Below, piece by piece: positions 23,731 to 34,722 of a stretch of DNA of 64,000 nt. Origin of the DNA: Trema orientale (Eukaryota > Streptophyta > Magnoliopsida > Rosales > Cannabaceae). Below the pieces are notes generated by a model. The model saw only the letters and a program-made list of their open reading frames with translations. It was not told where the DNA came from and made no database searches. The number at the start of each line of letters is the position of its first letter. The first letter of the stretch is position 1. Both the position numbers and the translations under genes were made by a program. The stretch spans positions 273,233-337,232 of the forward strand of contig JXTC01000194.1 of assembly GCA_002914845.1 (NCBI GenBank), read 5' to 3'.

Positions 23731-26532
23731 TAAAGATACAAGAAGAATAATTGAAGAGAAAATATATGTGTAGATAGTATAATTATAATGAAATAAACCG
23801 AACAAAAGTGTTTGCTATTAATTTCTGTATGCCATATTCTTTTATAGCGCATGGCAAGTTTAGGTGTTTACAATAAATAAGTAGTGTCATTTTCTCTTAA
23901 ATTCAATGGCCAATAGGCCAGAGATGTCTTTACACTCGGAAGCCCCTAAACGGCGTAGTACTTATGAAATCTGTCAACCTCGTGACAAAAAAAACGTTGC
24001 CTCAGTCATATTCTTCTTTCATCTACACCCCATCAACGTGTATCCTTAAATTACCAATATGCCCTCGTTATGTAGCCACATTTTATTATTATTATTTTTT
24101 TTGCAATAATATTTTCCTACGTTGATGTGTATAATGTGGGGTTTTCTTTCTTCATTCATATAGTTTTATCCATAATTTTTCTCTACTATATAAATCCCTA
24201 TAACTTTTTCTCCTTTTTTCTTTCGCAAAAATTTGAAGGCAATCATTTGGGTGGAAGATGTATAATGGATACTACGATAGTGGTGACTCGAACACAAAAT
24301 TTCTCGCAAGGAGAACAAAAACCTGCCATTGTATACCTAAAACTCAACGATCAAGATTAGATCTTAGAATGGTAGAAGTGTTTATTAAATTAGAAAGAGG
24401 ACTGCTTACATTATTCTCTTTTCCACTATTCGGAGAGGGAAAAAGAGAGTAGTAATTTCAGAAAGGTAAGAAAAATAAAAAGGTAAAAAAAAAGTGACCA
24501 TAGTAGAGGGTATAGTAGTCATTAAGCGACATGTGAAATTGGGCCGAGAAATGGAGCAAGGAATCAGGGCAGTCCATGTTTGGTTAAGGTAGTAGTAGTG
24601 TAGTGGGAGTATATAGTAGTCACTAGTCATAGACTGGAGTGTATCAGTAAGTGAGCCAAGCATTCCTCGCAAAACGTGTCAAGAAACAAATGCGGCCGTC
24701 CTGCTTGTTTCTTTCACGATTTGTCCACTTTACTTAACTCACCTAATTTTTTAATTCCCATTTATTTAACTTTGCTCTCTACACTCTCACCACCACCCAA
24801 CACAACTTGCTGTCGTTTTTTTTTTTTTTTTTCAAAATTTAAAATAATAAAAAATAAAATACAATCTGAGCCTTTTGTCTCCTTTGTTTTCTATTTTGTT
24901 TGAAAACAGAAATTAACAATAAATCACTTGCCTAGTCTCAACATTTGTTATGGACATTAAATTAAATGTGTAAACCAAGAAATAATTCCAAGCTCCTCCC
25001 CAGTGATAATTAGTTGTCACCATATGATTGGTTGTTGAGCCTTCACTATCACAGCCAAGCTTTTTCCCCAGTGCACATATGCTACGTACGTGTACTATTT
25101 TTTTTTTTTTTGTTGGAAAGTTTAGTTTGGTACAATTCTAATTAATAACCATTTGCCGCTTTGTTTTGTAGTCAAATTTGGATTATTTCTTCACTCAAAG
25201 TGCTTAGACATATATACTAGATAGCTCCATATTTGTAATTATATGCATGATTAGTGAGACTACTAAGTGAGAATAAGGAATAAAAAGTAAGTCCAAAAAA
25301 TTGAATCTAATATTACAAAATAAGATCAAAAAGACCTGGGAGTTGGGTGGTACAACTTGGGGGTTACCTAGGACATTGACATTGTTTTTGCATGCACGGA
25401 TATTTATAAAAATTACAGCATGATGAGTACTAGCAGATTGATATAACTTGGTAGATCAGCAAAGACCATAGTACAAAACTTTTTTGTCTGAAACGAAGCA
25501 TAAACAGTGAAATATCACAAAAATAAATGTATAATCTATTACATATACTAAAGACACATATACATCAGTACACTGTCTCAGATGTTTACTTCTTTATATG
25601 ATTTCTGTTAACATTAAAAAAAATGTTACCGCATTTACCTTTGGGGAATTTGTCTTCCATATGTATATATATAATTCATAGACTATCTCATTTAATGGAA
25701 ATTAAATTCACCAGGGGTAATGTTCTTTTGCTATATCATAAATGTTCTTGAAATTTAGGAATATGCATATTATTAAGAAATTCCTATTTAAATTCCAAAT
25801 CACAAATTTTATCTCCCCTTATCTCTTTTTTTTTTTTTTGGGTAATCATATTATAACTAAGTTATTACTGTTAATTAGATTGAGAAATGTGATTTTGGAT
25901 CCAATGGATAGTAGAAGAAAATGGGCATTTGGATTATCAATGAGGAAAAAAACAAAAAAGATGTAGCTTTCTTGGACTTTGTCCATATTGCCTTGCTGCT
26001 TGTGAATGGTATGAAAACCATAGATTAAAATACAAGCAAAGAAGTACATGGGATTCGACAAATAATTCCATTAGAGAGGTCATATTATTATTTGTCCGAC
26101 CCGCATGAGAAATAATATTTGATGTTTTGGCTTCTCAAACTACTAAATTTTCTACCATTTTCTTATTGCAACTTTGTGGTAGCTAAAAGTACTTATGTTA
26201 GAGAAACAAGGTCAATGAGCACCATCCCCTAGATGCATTCTTTGAGCCACAAAAATGGAGATAAATTCCATTATAATTAATCCAAATATTAATATCGAAA
26301 CAAACTATATAAATGGAGCGAATCATTTATTTATTTTTGGTCCATCGGGATTTGACTGTATCCCAATGTTGTTATGCGAGTCAATTAATTAGCACTGAGA
26401 CCTAGATTTGCTCTTGTTTCTGAGTTAATATTATTGAACAATCATGGTGTTTATGAAACATTAGAAACATCACACCACTTAAATAAATAAATACGAGTTT
26501 ATATAAGGCACTACAAAGGGAGGGACTGCATG

Positions 26533-28714
26533 TGTGACAATCCGTACCAAAAAAAAAAAAGAGAATTGTTTATATTTTCTAAATAATACAAGGATAAATG
26601 AAAAGTCTAATTAGCCCTTATCTATAGGTATTTATTAAGGGTCAATTTGGTAATTCATTTAGAGACAGTTTAAGAAATCGAGTTTAATAATCTGCTTAGT
26701 TTTATACATACGGTATATGGGAAAGGTAGAGAGGCAGCCACATAGTTTCAAGGAAGAAGAAGAAGCAAGAAAAAGATTCAATTCGTTTGAATTTTAAAGT
26801 AATTAACTATAATCTATTGAGTCTACAGACACTGATTAGATTTTTGGGGATTGGAATTGCATGCCAAAGGTTAGGGTTTTAATTTGCCCATAAATAATTT
26901 ATGAACTAGTCTATTGACATTAAGATTTAAACAAGATAAATTTTGAGTGATTTGGTTGGATAAATAGAAAGTTATAAATTTTTTAGTTTTGGGCTAAGAT
27001 ATAAGAACACAGCAGATGTTCCGACTAGCTTTTCAGATATTTCTACTAGTCTGATTGGGTCTATTTAATATGGTTAGAAAGCTTATCAAATTATCTTTCC
27101 AACGTTATATAATTTATTAAAAACGGATTTATAAATAGAGAGTTATAGCCAATTGAAGTGAGTACTACGAATCTAGAAAAACTGAAACTTTTGGTATTTT
27201 TAGCAAAATGTGGCAGTGATTTTTGGGGCTTTATAGGGCTTACTTATGCACCTTATAATCACATTCTTAGTACTATTAAGATCCTCATGACTTGTGGAAT
27301 AGCTCTCCTAAGTTTGGTAATTTTTGGAGTAGGTTAGAATTGTTATAAATTGTGAGAAATTGATATTATTGGGTAATAGTTGTAAAGTTAATTATAGAAG
27401 ATGCTTAAGCAACAAGTAGTCAATATTTTTAGTATAATTAGAGTATGATTTTATTATTGTGATATTTATATATGACTTGTGTGATAATAGGTATTTGAGA
27501 GGTTATGTTGATTATTTTAATTAAATAGGCAAAGCGAATGAGGTAAGTAACCTTTGATCTTTTTTAGTAGTTTTCCTCGTCCAAAAGCTAAATGTTTTAT
27601 TATTTTATTATTTTTACTAGAGTCATATTTACAAGTATTTTCTTTAAAATATGATTTCAAGTAAAAATATATTTTGGTAATAAGATTATTTATCGAAAGA
27701 AATTTGTTTTATTGAAATAGCATAATTTTTGTGAAAAGTAGTATGATTTTATGTTTTATACAAATTATGGATTAAGTATATGAATTACTGTTGAACGTGA
27801 TTATAAGAAAATTGTATTAGAATGACTATAATATTATAATAAGGTGAAAATTAAATTGTTTATGATTCGTTATTATAAATAAGTGTTTTGAAATTCTCTT
27901 CAGTGACTATGCACATGGACCAAAACCACAGGGGTTATATGTAGACAATACTGACCTAACTGCAAGGTTAAATATAGTAGATTCATACCTGGCTATATGA
28001 GTTATCTATAATATATTCGGACACGGCTACAGGGATTATTTGTGACAGATTCGGACCCAGCAACAAGGGTTATTTGTGACAGATTCGGACCTAGTCACAG
28101 GGGGTTAAGTGCGACAATAGTCGCCAAAAACTGGAAAAAAGTATAATTAAAATTATTATTGACTAAAAAGGAATTCGAAAAGACAAATTTGAAAACTTAA
28201 TACTTCTTTTTGTTAAAATATGTACTAAATGACTTGATTTGAATATTTTCAAAGTATTGATTTCTGAAACCAAATTTATTCTGAAAAAAATATTTGTTAA
28301 TGATTTTGGTTTACACATGCTTGATCCAACTAGTTAAGGTTACTGGTTACTTATTGAGCTTCTAGCTTACCTTTTTATTTTTTCCTCATAGGTTTTAAAG
28401 ATTGTCAGTTAACAGGCTCACAAAGGGAACTTATTTAGTGGTTCAAAGAGAAGAATTTTTTCATCTTAATTTAGAAAATGTGAAGACGCAGAAGGTTGAT
28501 AATCTTGAATTTATTGGATTATAGTTTCTATTGTATAGTGTTTATTTTGAATATTTGGAAACTTTATAAGAGTTGTTGAATTTTATATTATACATTAGTA
28601 TTTATTGGAGATCAAATATTTTTAATTATATTGGTTTATAGAAAGTTGCTTTGCATACCTATGGGGTTTTGCCTTATAGGTATGCGGCGCACGTCCTCAG
28701 GTATGGGTGTGACA
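26533..28714 (+). mobile_element. Candidate solo LTR (about 2.2 kb)
   Basis: It begins TGTGACAATCCGTACC and ends GGTATGGGTGTGACA, so the ends have TG...CA and imperfect inverted symmetry typical of LTRs. Flanks are GCATG (26528-26532) and TCATG (28715-28719), a 5-bp duplication with one mismatch. There is no gag-pol reading frame, primer-binding site or second LTR, so if real this is a solo LTR. An internal block of 34-bp degenerate repeats (28010-28113) repeats a GGAC...ACAGGG...TTGTGACA pattern. The Gypsy or Copia class cannot be decided from this alone. Confidence 0.5.
28010..28113. repeat. 34-bp degenerate tandem repeats inside the solo LTR
   Basis: Three consecutive units of 34-35 bp share ATTCGGACC, CA..GG and TTGTGACA or GTGCGACA. 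Further degraded copies can be traced upstream to about 27905. Confidence 0.8.
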
Positions 28715-28744
28715 TCATGCATATGGTTGGGGCCTTATATAAAC

Positions 28745-28921
28745 ACTGCTCAGATATTTCTCTTTCAAAGATGCTCATCAAATAATTCACAATCGGGAGA
28801 AGAGTAATATTAAGGTCATGATCACCAACTCATACTGCTCAGATATTTCTCTGTCAAAGATACTCATCAAATAGTTTACAATCGGGAGAAAAGTAACATT
28901 AGGGTCATGATCACCAACTCA
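28745..28921. repeat. Direct tandem duplication, unit 89 bp
   Basis: Copies 28745-28833 and 28834-28921 both start ACTGCTCAGATATTTCTCT and end near CACCAACTCATA. They differ at several positions. They lie 30 bp beyond the proposed end of the solo LTR. Confidence 0.9.
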
Positions 28922-30017
28922 TATTGTAGTAAAAAATTTTACCAACGTTTCTTATACAAAAATCTAATATTAGTGTTATCAATTTTAAAAGATATGCATG
29001 TGATTTAAAAGTAAGTTATTGAGAGTTAATTAGTATCTTTAATGCTGGACATGAAAGATTAAGATTAACAATAGTTTTTAAAATTCAAACATCCATCCTA
29101 AACTTGGAAAAATATATGTGAAAAGATAGTTGAGATTACAAAAATTAGTCGCGAAGTTGTTGCTCTTTTGCGTCGAGCGTCGGACCGTGTATGTTTTTGG
29201 GTAACATTGCGTCGTTATTTTAAGTAATCACAGCTTTTCATTCTCATTATGATTCAAAAAATAGAATATTGTGATTATTTAGATGCGTCATAATACAAAT
29301 CTTTTTGACAATAGTTAGCCAAGAATAATATGTAGATATATATATGTGTGTGGGCGTGTATGCTAGTACTTAGTGGCTGTCAATTTCTATTCTACAATAA
29401 GAATTAAATAACACAATCTGCATAATTTAGAGACAAAGTGCATGTAATTACATGTTTTTTTCCCTTCGGATTTCATTCGTGTGTAAAAAAATAGGCAGTT
29501 GTCTCTGTGTTTGATTATCATAAATAATCGAGTTTGTGTAAATACATAATCGTATATTGATAGCTTGATTTCGCAGAGCTAGCTCTAGACAAAACATGGG
29601 ATTAAATGTAATATGGTACGCATAATTATGAGCTAATCAATATTACCAGGCAATGGTGAATTTGTAAGGAAATTTTGCAAAATAAATAGATATTGGCATT
29701 CAAAACAAAAATATAGTAAATAAACATAGGCCATCGTCCAAGGGACGAAAGACAAAATCTAGGTCAAAGCTATGTATTTGACTTTCAGTAACAAATGATC
29801 ACAAACATGTAAACTAATTAATATGATAACAAACAAACAAACAAAATAAATATACTTAATTAATTAGTTAATTCATTCTGGATTTGTGTACTTGGGTTGT
29901 GGGCCGTCTTGCAAGGTGGAATAACGGTCTACGCATCTAGCTATAATAAATTTCTTCTAAATTTTATTTTCACCATCAGTATTAGCCATTACTCTCCTTA
30001 TGATTTAGTAATTTTCA
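28922..30017. other. Intergenic, AT-rich, no gene seen
   Basis: No frame, RNA gene or bounded repeat was recognised. There are short TA and AAAC tracts near 29336 and 29828. Confidence 0.5.
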
Positions 30018-30026
30018 TAATTTAAA

Positions 30027-30210
30027 GAATAATGCTATAGAGCACCAGTGGTACCCAGCACCACAGTGATGTGTCAGTTTATCACTGGTTAATCATAATT
30101 ACAATTTAAGTGGGGCCCATGTGGGACCCAATTTGTTAATTAAATTATCTAGTGACAAACAGACATGTCACTGTGATGCTGAGCACCACTGGTGCCCCAT
30201 AGCATTGCTC
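30027..30210. mobile_element. Mutator-like MITE, copy 1
   Basis: A 184-bp element with inverted ends GAATAATGCTATAGAGCACC and GAGCAATGCTATGGGGCACC; the inverted similarity continues for about 50 bp. It is flanked by a perfect 9-bp direct repeat TAATTTAAA (30018-30026 and 30211-30219), the size made by Mutator-like transposases. It is non-coding. A sister copy lies at 34342-34513. Confidence 0.9.
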
Positions 30211-30219
30211 TAATTTAAA

Positions 30220-31170
30220 ACACATTCAATACTTACTAATTAGCCCCTTAATGGTGGTGAATTTATTTTCGCAATAAAAGCACTCAAAGTAAATTATTTA
30301 ACTTTTTATGTTTCATAACAACTCTTTTCTCCGCCTCTTTTTTCCCCATTATTGCTTGAACTTGTCTAAATATTATTTATTGTCTTCCCCCATACTTGCA
30401 AGAATACTTAACTTTGGAAAATTTACAAGTACCTACCAACGCACCTGCCAATAAAAGATGCCATAATTATCTATAATCCTAATGAGAGCCTCTATCTTTC
30501 TTTTGAAAGAAGAAAAGAAAAAAAAAAGATACTATCTTTTTTTTTTTTTTACCTTTTTTTTTCCCCTTTATGAGATTTTATATTGTTTCTAAGCGATAAA
30601 ACTAGCTCAAGTGTCCTTATTATTTGGATTCGAATGCTGATTGCCATCTATCCTATAAGGATTTTGAAAACCGATTCTTAGTAAATCTTTGAATATCTAA
30701 TTGCTACAAACAATTTCACATATAATAAACCAATCAAGCCATTAGTTCATATTGAAAGGAAAAAAAGAAAGGATTGCACATAAAACATAAATAATGTACT
30801 CATAAATCTCTAAGGGACAAATTTCTTATGGCAATTCTATAATGAATACATTTTTTAACTTGTTTAAATCACACTCTACTATCAAAATTATCAAGAATTT
30901 ACACCTAAGAAGTCTATTAAGCATTTCATAATAAAAATAAATAAATTACTCAAAAAATACTTTCAAAACAAATCCTCATTAACATATCACATATCTAAAA
31001 TTACTTCAATACTATATTTCTTAATAAACCCTAAAATATGCTTTTCTAAAATAAAACCTAAATTACTTTTGCCACTACCTACAACACTCCACCACCACCA
31101 TCAGTCCCAATTCTGATCCCGGTGGCACCTCTGCTCGACTAGGGTCGAAAAATTTCGACCGTGGTCGAAC
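30220..31170. other. Intergenic, AT-rich, no gene seen
   Basis: No gene recognised. A T run at 30540-30551 and a purine tract at 30500-30527 are the main simple-sequence features. A short GC-richer piece at 31080-31170 abuts the next LTR and seems to resume at 33601, so it is probably the original target DNA. Confidence 0.45.
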
Positions 31171-33600
31171 TGTTGGAATTAATATGAGAAACTTATAAAA
31201 GCAGTTATTTTCATGTAAACATTTTCATATTAATAAAATAAAAGATTACTCAATTAATTACTTGCGCATAATATTTTTCAATAAAGGTCTATTTAATTAT
31301 ATATATAAGTATATATCTGTGTGATTATAATGTATATTCATAGAAGACATGTATACAAGTTATTTACAGTTAATTAATAATGATTCACAGTAATATAAAT
31401 AAGGTTGAGTACTTTATTTATATGTAGCAGACTTCGGAAAAGTTTGACTTATCTTGGTCAACTTAAATCAACTGATGTAATGAGACTTATACCAAACTGG
31501 ATCATAAATGAAATTCTATTGACAATGTCAATGGAAAAGAATTTCATAGGTAGTGATTATTTGTACTCTTAATCTTGACTTAGCTGTGATTGTATATTTT
31601 TAAGTATAGTTTTATTTGAATTATAAATGGGTGAGATCAATTGAGGTCAATACTCTGTTGTTTAGTAAAACATATTTTTTAAATCGTATAATTACAGTTG
31701 ACAATATGTAATTTGGTAAAATAATATCTATTGGCAGATTTCGGTATTTGACCATAAGTCTTAAGCCAAGCATGTGAACATTAATTCATTCAGTAAGATA
31801 TTGATTGACGATCATTAGAGAAATCAGTAAGAACCAAAAAATATTTAATTATGTTTTCATGATGTTATGAAAAGGGGTAATTAGCAAAGAATCATTGTGA
31901 CATGTGATGTTATTCTAAAAGTAGTCATGGACAATTAAAGTACAATTTGAGTCCTTTAGTAGAATGGATTTGAAATTAAATAATTAATACGTCCATTTAG
32001 TTATTTAAGAACCAACTGTATCCTATAAGATCATCGGGCTAGCTTGTGTCAATGGTCACATTATTACTGGACTAGACCAATGAAATATAAATTAAAAAAA
32101 AATTAAGTTGGACTGCATAAAAGACTACAGGCCTGGCCCAGTTACTAGGCCTGGGCATATAGCACAGTGAGAGTGGGAGCCTTGTTTCAATTTTGGTAAT
32201 TCTATGTAGACTAACAAGTGTGAATATAAAAGATATCATTCTTTGGAATATACCAATTTCCATAAAAAGAATGATAGTGATTCCTACTATTGATTTAGTT
32301 CAATGAATCTAGGGCTGACAATTCGTGTTATCGTGTCGTGTTCGGGTCGACACGATTACGACACGACACGATAACACCTAACCCGAACACGACACGATTA
32401 ATAAACGTGTCAAAAATTTAAACCCGAACACGACACGATTAATATACGTGTAACACGACACGACACGTGTAACCCGTTTAATAAACGTGTCATGTGTCAT
32501 ATTATGACCCGTTTGACACGATTATTCAAAATTGACACGATTATTCTAATTTAACACGATTATAACTACTTAATTTAATTTTACTCCTATAAATATGCTT
32601 AGAATTAATTAAAATCACGTTTAATATATTAAAATATTAATAAATGTGTCGTATTAGTGTCGTGTTGACACGACACGAAAATGACACGAAAACGACACGT
32701 TTAATTAAACGGGTTACACGAGTCATTTTCGGGTTAAGCGGGTTGACCCGAAACCCACCCGTTTATTATACGTGTTACACGTGTCAACCCGAAATTGACA
32801 CGAAAATTAAATGGGTCACCCAAACCCTTTTATTTCGTGTCGTTTTCGAGTCGTATCGTCATGTCGTGTAGAAAATTGCCAGCCCTAAATGAATCTAGAC
32901 ATAATTATATAGTCATTATAATTATGGTTAATTGAATGTTAACAAATTTAAGAAAATTTGATAAGGTAATATTTAACTGATTGCTGAACAGAAAAGACAA
33001 TAAAGGATAGTTGAATATTATAATAGGTGATAATGAGTAATGGGATCTTTCGGAAAAGGAAAATACCATCACTCGCCAAAATTGGTCAGTGGGATTGGAG
33101 GCTACACGCTTACAATCACAACACTCCTAGGGTTGCCTCCTAGTGTCTTGCTTCCTATTATCTATATATAGGAGACTCTAGACACCTTTTTCATAAGTGA
33201 CAAAAACTGTACTGAAATTCTGTTAATTTTTATAAGAAGAAAGAATTCACAAAGATAAGTGAACTGTCAATTTCATGCTCTTTGTTTTCTTTGTGAATTA
33301 AGCACAGTTTCTAATTTGATATTTTCCTACATAGCATATAGCGACCAAACTCTTGTGTGACTATATATAAGGATAGTTCCAAAAGAATAATTGGAGATTG
33401 AAGTCATTCTCTTATTCGTTTAAGTTCTACAAGAGGTATGATTTTCTACACATATATCTAATATGTTGATATGAGATTAATATGCTCCTGGTTAATTTTT
33501 CGTTGCGTTGTTCAATTGAAAAACTGTTGTTAGTTTTTTAAGAAAAATAAATTTTAAAAATATTACCAATTGTTATTTTTTTTTTGAAGTTTTTCCAACA
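31171..33600 (+). mobile_element. Copia-like solo LTR, interrupted by a hAT MITE
   Basis: The sequence begins TGTTGGAATTAATATGAG and ends GAAGTTTTTCCAACA, giving the inverted TGTTGGAA...TTCCAACA termini. Flanks CGAAC (31166-31170) and CAAAC (33601-33605) form a 5-bp duplication with one change. Without the inserted hAT MITE and one copy of its duplicated 8 bp the LTR would be about 1.84 kb. A TATA-like CTATATATAGG at about 33162 would start the retroelement transcript rightward. No primer-binding site follows 33600 and no coding region exists, so the internal part was lost, presumably by LTR-LTR recombination. Confidence 0.68.
32310..32887. mobile_element. hAT-type MITE, copy 2, nested in a solo LTR
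   Basis: This 578-bp sister of the element at 11179 has the same TAGGGCTGACAATTC and TAGGGCTGGCAATTTTC ends. It is flanked by a perfect 8-bp duplication AATGAATC (32302-32309 and 32888-32895). It differs from copy 1 by scattered substitutions and an 11-bp length difference in the left CACGAC-rich repeat. The 75-codon frame from 32644 is built of those repeats and is not a gene. Confidence 0.94.
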
Positions 33601-33605
33601 CAAAC

Positions 33606-34030
33606 TTATATTGCTAGCTCTCCCTGCCGTTCTGAATGATTTTCGACCAGCGCTCGAAAAATTTTGACCGAGTCAAAAAATTTTGACAGGGGTTGAGCTA
33701 GCATTTAAATGTAGTCGGACAATCTTGATTCCGATTGAACATGGTTGGTCATCTTCTCGGCACCACTTTTTTTACTTTTAACTTTTTGATTTGATCGAAT
33801 ATTTTCTAATAAAATCAGGTTGGGGATAATTTTGAAGTTTTAAAATTTTTATTAAATAATCGTGTTTTGATTTTGTAATTGATTTATACGTTGTTCATTT
33901 TTTAATCACATGCTTTAAAACATGGTTAAAACTGATAATTTACAAAATTTGTTCACTTGATTGTATCAATTAATAATCATTTTTTATGACATAAACTTTT
34001 CTAAACATAGACATCCGAAGTTTCACTTTT
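33606..34030. other. Intergenic, AT-rich, no gene seen
   Basis: Target DNA between two transposon insertions. No coding frame or RNA gene was seen. Confidence 0.45.
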
Positions 34031-34031
34031 C

Positions 34032-34714
34032 GAGGGGTGCTAGCAACAACCCCCTCTTTCAACCTCTATCTAAGTCGCTGGCTTGAGAAGTTGGTACGTA
34101 TGCAATAGTTTTGCACAACTAGTTGAGTCCGAAAATGAGAGCAAAAGGCCCTCTCTTCAAATACAAAATTACAATAGTACCACTCACGTTTACTAGAAAC
34201 CAATACAAACACACCATATTAAAATTTAGTATTCAATTTCTATTATTAAAAAATAGTATTAAATTAATTAGTGGGACCCACTTTTTTTTTTTTCTTTTTC
34301 CATCTTCTTTGGTCCTTTACTTTTTGTTTGCTTCTCTGTTAGAATAATGCTATAGGGAACCAGTGGTGTCCAGCACCACAGTGATGTATCAGTTTGTCAC
34401 TGGTTAATCATAATTATAATTTAAGTGGAGCCCCAGTTTGTTAATTAAATCATCCAGTGACAAACAGACATGTCACTGTGGTGCTGGGCACCACTGGTGC
34501 CCGATAGTATTGCTCTCTCTGTTATCATATCCCCTGCCCACGACGTCATAGCTTAAATCATGAGTGGTACTATTGTAATTTTGTATTTGAAGGGAGCGCC
34601 TTTTGCTCTCATTTTCAGACTCAGTTAGTTGTGCAAAATTATTGCATACGTGTCAATTTCTCAGGCCAGCAACTGAGATAGAGGTTGAAAGAGCGGCTAT
34701 TGCCAGTACCCCTC
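34032..34714. mobile_element. Long-TIR (Mutator-like) element containing a nested MITE
   Basis: Inverted arms of about 150 bp, 34032-34185 and 34565-34714, are highly similar. The left starts GAGGGGTGCTAGCAA and the right, inverted, GAGGGGTACTGGCAA; both run into sequence with ATGAGAGCAAAAGG. Flanks TTCACTTTT and TTCACTTAA resemble a decayed 9-bp duplication. Long inverted arms plus 9-bp duplication suggest a non-autonomous Mutator-like element. A separate MITE sits in its loop. No transposase is encoded. Confidence 0.75.
34342..34513. mobile_element. Mutator-like MITE, copy 2 (nested)
   Basis: Sister of the element at 30027, with ends GAATAATGCTATAGGG and, inverted, GCAATACTATCGGGC. TCTCTGTTA occurs directly on both sides (34333-34341 and 34514-34522), a perfect 9-bp duplication if the right end is placed two bases inside the longer family end. 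It lies in the loop of the long-TIR element, so it is the younger insertion. Confidence 0.86.
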
Positions 34715-34722
34715 TTCACTTA

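Larger units (their letters stand above)
21830..26530. other. Gene-free AT-rich region; CRF upstream region
   Basis: No supportable gene. The section nearest the CRF gene (22040-22260) is GC-richer with ACGCGTGG and TCACGTGA motifs and may be distal promoter. There are TTA/ATT trinucleotide tracts at 21882-21970, a GA run at 23705-23730, and T runs of 10 or more bases near 24060, 24818, 25100 and 25828. Short open frames such as 24127-24360 show no family features. Confidence 0.5.

Noticed and set aside
24127..24452. Two overlapping plus-strand frames with a hydrophobic start
   Set aside because: The hydrophobic part is low-complexity Phe/Ile coded by T-rich DNA and nothing matches a known family.
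32644..32871. 75-codon frame in the hAT MITE
   Set aside because: It is made of CACGAC/CGTGTC subterminal repeats of a non-autonomous element.
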